Origin: UBA6624 sp964343345 [NCBI: uncultured bacterium]
GTDB taxonomy: Bacteria; UBP7; UBA6624
Assembly: GCA_964343345.1 (NCBI GenBank)
Contig: CAYFJE010000006.1
Location: 1-22,983 of the forward strand
Reading direction: 5' to 3'
DNA: 22,983 nucleotides
Made by a program: the position numbers and the translations under genes
The notes under the pieces: generated by a model
Seen by the model: only the letters and a program-made list of their open reading frames with translations
Told to the model about the DNA's origin: nothing
The model's database searches: none
Shown here: positions 15,909 through 22,983 of the stretch, one piece after another
How positions within the stretch are numbered: position 1 is the first letter of the stretch
Layout: each line of letters opens with the position of its first letter

Positions 15909-16849
15909 GAGCTTTAATAACTGGAATTAGTGGTTTTGCAGGAAGTCATCTTGCTGAATTTTTACTAGATAAAGATGTTGAAGTTTTTGGATTGATAAGA
16001 AGAAGGTCTCCTTTACATCATTTGGAATCAGTTAAAGAGTCTGTCAATTTGCTTGAAGGAGATTTGCAAGATTCGACAAGTTTGAGAACCATATTAAGAG
16101 AAGCTAATCCTGATTGGATTTTTCATTTAGCGGCTCAATCTTTTGTGCCAACTTCATGGAGAGCTCCAGCAGATACGATAAATACAAATATCACTGGTCA
16201 AGTTAATCTTTTTGAATCAGTTAGAGACCTAGATCTAGATCCTGTAATTCAGATAGCTTGTTCTTCAGAAGAGTATGGTCTTGTTCATCCAGAAGAAACT
16301 CCAATAAAGGAAAGCAATCCACTAAGACCTCTTTCACCGTATGCTGTTAGTAAGGTTGCACAAGATTTTTTAGGTTATCAATATCATCAATCTTACGGAA
16401 TGAAAGTTATCAGAACTAGAGCTTTCAACCATACTGGACCAAGAAGAGGTGAAGAGTTTGTTGCAAGTGCTTTTGCTAAACAGATTGTTGATATAGAAAG
16501 AGGTGGGAATCCTGTAATAAAAGTTGGGAATCTTGATGCAGAAAGAGATTTTACAGATGTGAGAGATGTTGTTGCTGGTTACAAGTTAGCTGTTGAAAAA
16601 GGTAAACCTGGAGAGGTGTATAACATTTGTACAGGAACAGCAATTTCGATTTCTGTTTTACTTGAAAAACTTATTGCACTTTCTTCAATCAATCCAAAGG
16701 TAATAAAGGATCCGGACTTAGATAGGCCGAGTGATGTTCCTCTGTTACTTGGTGATTGTAGTCATTTCAAAGCTAGAACAAAATGGCAACCAAAAATTTC
16801 TCTTGACCAGACTTTGGAAGATTTGCTTCATTGGTGGAGAAGCAAGTAA
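15905..16849 (+). CDS. GDP-mannose 4,6-dehydratase / GDP-4-keto-6-deoxymannose reductase family (extended SDR)
   Basis: 314 residues of the extended short-chain dehydrogenase family. The NAD(P) site is GISGFAG (7-13). The active site has Ser120 and Glu122 (ACSSEEYG), Tyr146 and Lys150 (SPYAVSK). FNHTGPRRGEEF (174-185) and the RDFTDVRDV segment are typical of enzymes acting on GDP-mannose derivatives. The Ser-Glu-Tyr-Lys set is like the dehydratase Gmd, whereas the short length and the NHTGPRRGEEFVASAFAKQ stretch are more like the reductase Rmd. So it makes GDP-4-keto-6-deoxymannose or GDP-rhamnose, a precursor for surface polysaccharide; which step is uncertain. It overlaps enolase by four bases (ATGA) and the next small gene by 19. 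Confidence 0.85.
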   Translation: MRALITGISGFAGSHLAEFLLDKDVEVFGLIRRRSPLHHLESVKESVNLLEGDLQDSTSLRTILREANPDWIFHLAAQSFVPTSWRAPADTINTNITGQVNLFESVRDLDLDPVIQIACSSEEYGLVHPEETPIKESNPLRPLSPYAVSKVAQDFLGYQYHQSYGMKVIRTRAFNHTGPRRGEEFVASAFAKQIVDIERGGNPVIKVGNLDAERDFTDVRDVVAGYKLAVEKGKPGEVYNICTGTAISISVLLEKLIALSSINPKVIKDPDLDRPSDVPLLLGDCSHFKARTKWQPKISLDQTLEDLLHWWRSK

Positions 16850-17058
16850 TCAAAAAATCTGGAAAATATTCAAAAACTGCTGAAGACTTTAGTTTGGGAT
16901 GGGCAATTGCTATTTGCATTTGTGTAGGTGTTTACTTTGGTCAGATTTACGATAAAGCAAATGAATCAGAACCTACTGGTTTAATTATTGGTTTTTTGTT
17001 TGGTTTGGGTGCTGCAAGCAGGTTGTTGATAAGGGTGCATAAAAGTTTAAATTCTTAA
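16831..17058 (+). CDS. AtpZ/AtpI-family small membrane protein (ATP synthase accessory)
   Basis: 75 residues with a basic N-terminus and two hydrophobic segments (about 21-37 and 48-66). The pattern of a glycine-rich first helix ending in GVYFGQIYDKA followed by a GLIIGFLFGLGAASRLL helix is typical of AtpZ/AtpI-like proteins encoded at the head of ATP synthase operons, thought to help magnesium uptake or c-ring assembly. The start is a TTG (16831) with TGGAAG about ten bases before it; a GTG at 16834 is equally possible. It overlaps the end of the sugar-nucleotide gene, so the atp genes are read through from upstream. Confidence 0.8.
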   Translation: MVEKQVIKKSGKYSKTAEDFSLGWAIAICICVGVYFGQIYDKANESEPTGLIIGFLFGLGAASRLLIRVHKSLNS

Positions 17059-17072
17059 TTCTTTTTAAACTT

Positions 17073-17375
17073 ATGAACATTTATTCGATTATGACTGATT
17101 TTTCAAAAACCTGGCCTGAGGAGTTTCTTTTTTCATTTTTCTTGGGTTTTTTTATTTTTTATTCTTGGATTTTGATCCATCATTTTTTAAAAAAAAATCT
17201 CAAAAATATAAATCAAAAAATTATTAAGTTTGCAGTATTTTTTCATTTTTTAATTGCATGTTTTTTGATAGTAATTTATCAAAATTTATTGAGAAAGGAA
17301 TATGCTGCTTTCTTTTTTGTTGCAGGTTCGGTTTTCGGGTTGATAAAAATGGTAAAAAAGTCCCAAAAACCGTAA
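17073..17375 (+). CDS. Small membrane protein, possible ATP synthase subunit I (AtpI-like)
   Basis: 100 residues with likely membrane segments at about 17-37, 50-72 and 77-93. It is rich in Phe, Ile and Lys, with no catalytic motif. It sits 14 bases after the AtpZ-like gene and directly before atpB, where the second small accessory gene (atpI) often lies, and its size and topology fit. The sequence itself is too divergent to be sure. No Shine-Dalgarno is visible before the ATG. The function is inferred from position. Confidence 0.65.
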   Translation: MNIYSIMTDFSKTWPEEFLFSFFLGFFIFYSWILIHHFLKKNLKNINQKIIKFAVFFHFLIACFLIVIYQNLLRKEYAAFFFVAGSVFGLIKMVKKSQKP

Positions 17376-17474
17376 AAAAAAACTCAATTTTCATTGATAT
17401 GGATTTATGATTTTCAATTTAGATACATATCTCTTAGTTTAATGGCTTTTTTTGAATTGAAACCAGAAGAAAAA

Positions 17475-18446
17475 ATGCATGAACCTCATGCAGACCATTC
17501 TCATGACTCCCACGACGACCATTCTCATGACTCCCACGACGACCATTCTCATGACTCCCACGGCGGACATGGAGAGCATCACAGTGCTTGTGAGCACCCA
17601 GATTATGTTTTGTTGAATTTTTTCAATTGGAAGGGCATTGGACCTAAAGGAGGGACGGTACATACTTATGTTGAAGAGCAGCCTTGGATGCCTTCTTTTT
17701 GGAAATGTTCAGGTCCAGGAGCTTCCACCCCTATGGGAGAGATCAATATGACCATGGCTTTTAATACTTTTATTGTTGGTGGTATATTGATTGCTTTATT
17801 TAAGAAGGGTGGTGAGAAGATTAGTTTTATTCCAGGAAAAGTTCAATTGATTGCAGAGCTTTGGGTTGAAGGTCTTATCAATTTTTTCTCTAGTTTTGGT
17901 GGAGAGTATGTTGTAAGAAAATATTTTGGACTTCTTGGAGCCTATTTCACATTTATATTGTCTTTGAATCTTTGGGGTATTATTCCTGGTTTTCATTCTG
18001 CAACAGCAGATATAAATACAACACTTGGTTTCGCTGTTGTTGGTGTGCTCTGCAGTATTGTGATAGGTTTAAAGGAGTCTGGGTTAAAACATATTATCCA
18101 CCATTGGATGGGAGAACCTAAACCTGGGGATAATTTAGCTAAAGCAATAGGTGCGATGTTGCTTTTGCCTTTAGAAATCACAGCTCAGTTTGCAAGAATG
18201 GTTTCTCTTGCTTTAAGGCTGTATGGAAATATTTATGGAGGAGATGTTGTTCTTGCTGTTTTTGTTGTTCTTCTTGCAGATTTAGCTGTAAAGATTTGGA
18301 TACCACTACCATTACAACTGCCAGTTGTATTGTTACATATCCTTGCTTCTGTTATTCAAGCAATAGTCTTTACAGCCCTGATATCAGTTTATATATCAGG
18401 TTTTTGTTCTCATCATCATGATGAAGAACACGATCATGACAATTAA
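17475..18446 (+). CDS. atpB: ATP synthase F0 subunit a, with His/Asp-rich termini
   Basis: 323 residues from the ATG at 17475. A purine-rich AGAAGA precedes it, and the protein then begins in its His-rich region. An ATG at 17442 and a TTG at 17394 are in-frame alternatives, and none has a strong ribosome site. The subunit forms the proton half-channels. The essential Arg is at 248 (SLALRLYGN), with Asp257 where E. coli has Glu219, and Gln295 in the last helix region (LASVIQAIVF). Five or so membrane segments lie at about 95-110, 150-172, 183-200, 222-275 and 280-309. The first 41 residues contain 15 His, built from three DHSHDSHD units, and the C-terminus ends CSHHHDEEHDHDN. Both tails could bind metal ions or act as pH-sensitive elements (inference). 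Confidence 0.95.
   Translation: MHEPHADHSHDSHDDHSHDSHDDHSHDSHGGHGEHHSACEHPDYVLLNFFNWKGIGPKGGTVHTYVEEQPWMPSFWKCSGPGASTPMGEINMTMAFNTFIVGGILIALFKKGGEKISFIPGKVQLIAELWVEGLINFFSSFGGEYVVRKYFGLLGAYFTFILSLNLWGIIPGFHSATADINTTLGFAVVGVLCSIVIGLKESGLKHIIHHWMGEPKPGDNLAKAIGAMLLLPLEITAQFARMVSLALRLYGNIYGGDVVLAVFVVLLADLAVKIWIPLPLQLPVVLLHILASVIQAIVFTALISVYISGFCSHHHDEEHDHDN
17493..17564 (+). repeat. 24-bp tandem repeat, three copies, encoding the His-rich stretch of subunit a
   Basis: Three head-to-tail 24-base units (17493-17516, 17517-17540, 17541-17564). The first two are identical, and the third differs by one base near its end. Identity extends to synonymous positions, which indicates recent duplication. 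Each unit encodes Asp-His-Ser-His-Asp-Ser-His-Asp, the third ending in Gly. Confidence 0.95.
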
Positions 18447-18463
18447 TTTATAGGAGGTTAATT

Positions 18464-18706
18464 ATGATTTTTGGTGACAATGTTGATGTTAATATGATAG
18501 CTGTAGCTTTAGCTTTTGCTATACCTGCTGCTGCCGCTGCTATGGGGCAGGGTAAAGCTATTTCCGCTGCTTGGGATGGAATGGCTAGACAACCTGAGGT
18601 TTCTGATTCAATAGGAGGAAAGTTAATTATTGCTTTGGCTTTTCCTGAAGCTTTGGGTATTTTCGGTCTTCTTTTGGCTATATTGTTGATGGGTAAAATT
18701 GCTTAA
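18464..18706 (+). CDS. atpE: ATP synthase F0 subunit c
   Basis: 80 residues forming two membrane helices joined by the polar loop ARQPE (41-45) that contacts the F1 stalk. The ion-binding carboxylate is Glu62 (AFPEALGIFG). It is followed by Ala, not the Ser seen in sodium-type rings, so proton use is more likely, although Gln29 (MGQGK) matches a residue also found in sodium-type and plant-type rings. In the first helix the usual GxGxGxG packing motif is partly replaced by alanines (PAAAAAMGQG, 21-30). A perfect AGGAGG lies six bases before the ATG, the strongest ribosome site in the atp cluster, which fits the high copy number of subunit c. Confidence 0.96.
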   Translation: MIFGDNVDVNMIAVALAFAIPAAAAAMGQGKAISAAWDGMARQPEVSDSIGGKLIIALAFPEALGIFGLLLAILLMGKIA

Positions 18707-18708
18707 CA

Positions 18709-19197
18709 ATGGAAGTTAGTTGGCAACAAATAGCTGTAGAGGCTGGTGCTTTTGGTCTAGTATGGTGGGCGTTTGCTAAGTTTTTAGCGTCGCCCATCTC
18801 TAAGATTCTCGAAGAAAGGAAAGCAAAGATTCAAAGCGATATCGATAATGCAGAAAAAAATCGCAATGAAATGGAGTCTTTGAAAGATCAATACGAAGAC
18901 AGAATTTCCAATTTAGAAGCGGAAGTGAATCAAAAAATTTCTGAAGCAATAAAGAAAGGGGATGCTATTGTTGCTGAAATGCAAGAAAAAGCAGAGATGG
19001 CATCTGAAGCAACAAAAAAGAAAATGCAGAAAGAAATTGAAGATATGAGAGAAAGGGTGAGAAGGGAAATTAAAAAAGACGCTGCTGCTCTGATTATCGG
19101 TGTTAGTGAAAAGTTTCTTACTGAGAAATTGGACAAAAATGACGAGAAGCTGATTGAGAGGTTGATGGAGGAGGTTAGTAGTTCTCTTGAGACTTGA
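18709..19197 (+). CDS. atpF: ATP synthase F0 subunit b
   Basis: 162 residues: a single N-terminal membrane helix (about 6-27, GAFGLVWWAFAKFLASPI) followed by a long charged coiled-coil helix (about 30-145) rich in Glu, Lys and Ala. It forms the peripheral stalk that holds F1 against rotation. Only one b-type gene is present, with no b' copy, so it should act as a homodimer. It starts two bases after the atpE stop with only a weak ribosome site, pointing to translational coupling. It overlaps atpH by 11 bases. Confidence 0.95.
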   Translation: MEVSWQQIAVEAGAFGLVWWAFAKFLASPISKILEERKAKIQSDIDNAEKNRNEMESLKDQYEDRISNLEAEVNQKISEAIKKGDAIVAEMQEKAEMASEATKKKMQKEIEDMRERVRREIKKDAAALIIGVSEKFLTEKLDKNDEKLIERLMEEVSSSLET

Positions 19198-19738
19198 AGG
19201 CTTGTCGATTGGTGCTGCTTATGCTAAAGGGGCTTGGCGTATTTGGTCAGAGTCTAAGACTGGCTTGGTTGAATCAAAAAATTGGTTCAATTCTTTTTCT
19301 TGTTTTTTGAAAAATGAACCTGAATTAATCAAAATTTTGAAACACCCTTCAGTGTCCTTGAAGGAAAAAAGGAGTCTTTTGAGTTCTGTTTGTAAGAATA
19401 TTGAAGCGGATGAAGATTTTTCTTTATTTTTAAACATAATTGTTAAAAATGGAAAAATTGAATACTTTGACCAGATAGCTCAAAACTATGAAGAGTTAGT
19501 TGACGAACATGAAGGTGTAAGGAGAGGTGTTTTGGAATTAACAAATGAAATTCCAGAAAAAATTTTACATAATTTTGAAAAAGACCTTGGAAAAAAACTT
19601 GATTGCAAGGTTGTTCTAAAACAAAAAACAGTAAAAGGTTTGATTGGGGGTTTCAAATTGAGAATGGGAAGATATATGGTTGATGCAAGTGTCCAGAACT
19701 CATTGAAAAAAATAAAAAAATCACTTGCAGGTAATTAG
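19187..19738 (+). CDS. atpH: ATP synthase F1 subunit delta
   Basis: 183 residues, the usual size. It links the peripheral stalk to the top of F1. The N-terminal helical domain begins with the family-like [11 protein letters not shown] (10-20) and the [15 protein letters not shown] segment (about 51-65). The C-terminal part has [19 protein letters not shown] and the closing [23 protein letters not shown], a typical delta signature. The start is a TTG at 19187, the only sensible start in frame, with GGAGGAGG 12 bases upstream inside the end of atpF. Confidence 0.95.
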   Translation: MRLEGLSIGAAYAKGAWRIWSESKTGLVESKNWFNSFSCFLKNEPELIKILKHPSVSLKEKRSLLSSVCKNIEADEDFSLFLNIIVKNGKIEYFDQIAQNYEELVDEHEGVRRGVLELTNEIPEKILHNFEKDLGKKLDCKVVLKQKTVKGLIGGFKLRMGRYMVDASVQNSLKKIKKSLAGN

Positions 19739-19746
19739 GAGGAAAA

Positions 19747-21266
19747 ATGAGTAAATTAAGAACTGATGAAATTGCATCTGCTTTAAAAAAATCTTTGGAT
19801 AACCACAAAGACCAACTTAAGCTTGAAAGTGTTGGTACAGTTATACAGGTCAGAGATGGTATCGCGGAGGTCTACGGTTTGGATAAAGTCCAGGCCGGAG
19901 AAATGGTTGAGTTTGAACCTGGAGGAGAGAGAGGTTTGGCTCTAAGTTTAAACGAAGGTTCTGTTGGTGTGATCATTCTTGATGATTACAAAGGTATCAA
20001 AGAAGGAAATACTGTTAAAAGATCTCAAAGACAGTTAGATATACCTACCGGAGAGGCTCTTTTGGGCAGAGTGGTAGATGCATTGGGTAGACCTATAGAT
20101 GGCAAAGGTGAGGTTATTGGAGCTTCCAATAGACCAATGGAGATTATTGCTCCTAGGGTTTTGGAGAGAAAAGCTGTTCATGAGCCGTTACAGACAGGAT
20201 TAAAAGCAATTGATTCAATGGTTCCAATTGGAAGAGGTCAAAGAGAATTGGTTATTGGGGATAGGCAGATTGGAAAAACTGCTATTCTTGTTGACACGAT
20301 AATCAATCAAAAAAATACTGATGTTTATTGTGTTTATGTTGCAGTTGGACAAAAGGCTTCTGCTGTTAAGGAAGTTGTTGAAGCTCTAGAAAAAGCGGGT
20401 GCAATGGAGTACACAACAGTTGTAAGTTCTCCAGCAAGTTCTCCTGCGGCATTGCAGTTTTTAGCTCCATATGCAGCAGCAGCAATGGGAGAGCACTTTA
20501 TGTTTGACGGAAAACATTCTTTGTTGCTTATCGATGATTTGTCAAAACAGGCAAATGCATATCGAGAAATTTCATTATTGCTTAGAAGGCCACCTGGACG
20601 AGAGGCTTATCCTGGTGATGTTTTTTATCTCCATAGCAGGCTTCTTGAAAGAGCTTCCAAATTAAGTGATAAGCTTGGTGGAGGATCAATGACATGTTTG
20701 CCTGTTATTGAAACATTGGAAGGTAATGAGACAGCTTACATTCCAACAAATGTTATTTCTATTACTGATGGTCAAATATTTTTGTATCCTGACTTGTTTA
20801 ATGCGGGTGTTAGACCTTCAATCAATGTCGGACTTTCAGTGAGCCGTGTTGGTGGAGCTGCTCAAACAAACATAATTAAAAAACTAGGTGGGAGTTTGAG
20901 GCTTGAGCTAGCGCAGTATAGAGAAATTGAAGCTTTTGCAAAGTTTGGAAGTGATTTAGATGAAAGAACCCAAGCAAGATTAAACAGAGGTCAAAGGATG
21001 GTTGAAATTTTAAAACAACCACAATATCAACCTATGTCTGTTGGAGAGATGTCTTTAGTCTTGTATGCTGGAACAAAAGGTTATTTGGATGATATTGAGG
21101 TAAGTGATATTTCACAATATGAAAGTGACATATTGAATTTCGTTAATCATGAAGATCCTGATTTGATAGGAGAGATAGACAAAGAGGCAAAGTTAACTGA
21201 CAAAGTTGATAATAGATTGAAATCTCTTTGTGAAAAATTCGGTAAGGTTTTTAAGAAAGGAGAGTA

Positions 21267-21267
<1 letters not shown>
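19747..21267 (+). CDS. atpA: ATP synthase F1 subunit alpha
   Basis: 506 residues, the normal length. It is the non-catalytic nucleotide-binding subunit of the F1 hexamer. The N-terminal beta-barrel carries [17 protein letters not shown] (29-45). The Walker A motif is GDRQIGKT (171-178), followed by [11 protein letters not shown] (259-269) as Walker B and [20 protein letters not shown]. The arginine finger is Arg367 (SVSRVGG), which completes the catalytic site of beta. AGGAGG lies just ahead of the ATG and overlaps the atpH stop. The gene ends in a TAATG overlap with atpG. Confidence 0.98.

Positions 21268-22983
<1,716 letters not shown>

Noticed and set aside
17493-17564. Possible CRISPR-like direct repeats
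   Set aside because: The 24-bp units are directly adjacent with no spacers and encode an in-frame His-rich peptide.
17439-17663. Minus-strand frame with repeated Val-Met-Arg-Met units
   Set aside because: The repeats are the complement of the 24-bp repeat in atpB. It is a shadow with no independent support.
18464-18706. Sodium-type ATP synthase ring
   Set aside because: Gln29 and Pro61-Glu62 are compatible, but the residue after the Glu is Ala where sodium rings have Ser. The Gln also occurs in proton-type plant and cyanobacterial rings.

Overview
The window is AT-rich, almost completely coding, and nearly all on the + strand. It looks like a Gram-negative bacterium: there are four lipobox-bearing lipoproteins (one only possibly anchored), Sec signal peptides, HtrA-like periplasmic proteases, a BON-domain lipoprotein and a TolB-like propeller, next to GroES/GroEL, enolase and a complete run of F-type ATP synthase genes up to a truncated beta subunit. 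The phylum cannot be fixed from this sequence. No tRNA, rRNA, CRISPR array or insertion sequence was seen, and no stretch over 300 bases lacks a gene.

Layout. (1) 1-989: the 3' end of a lysine-rich gene (+) meets a membrane-protein gene (-) tail to tail with a 4-base overlap. (2) 1000-6452: after a short divergent promoter region come a secreted protein, a secreted matrixin-type zinc metalloprotease with PKD-like domains, a tiny Gly-rich lipoprotein and a six-motif TolB-like beta-propeller, all tightly packed. (3) 6453-8520: groES-groEL, closed by a hairpin terminator. (4) 8538-9941: a signal-peptide plus multi-TM protein of unknown function. (5) 9980-14646: an envelope cluster made of a BON lipoprotein with a collagen-like tail, three tandem HtrA-like proteins, and a lipoprotein resembling the SurA N-terminal chaperone region. 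(6) 14631-22983: enolase, a GDP-mannose-type sugar dehydratase/reductase, then two small membrane proteins (AtpZ/AtpI-like) and atpB-E-F-H-A-G-D. Genes from 10002 onward overlap or nearly abut, so they could be read as one very long transcription unit.

The most notable system is the HtrA-like triplet. Only the middle protein keeps the His-Asp-Ser triad. Both flanking paralogues keep the Asp but have replaced the His and the Ser (Ser/Gln in the first, Lys/Arg in the third). HtrA enzymes work as trimers or larger oligomers, so the coupled arrangement suggests one active chain assembled with two pseudoprotease partners. This is inference. The active chain also carries a textbook EF-hand loop inside its PDZ domain, and its only two cysteines lie next to the catalytic His and Asp. 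Other unusual points are a His/Asp-rich ATP synthase a subunit built on a 24-bp DNA repeat and an alanine-substituted glycine motif in subunit c.
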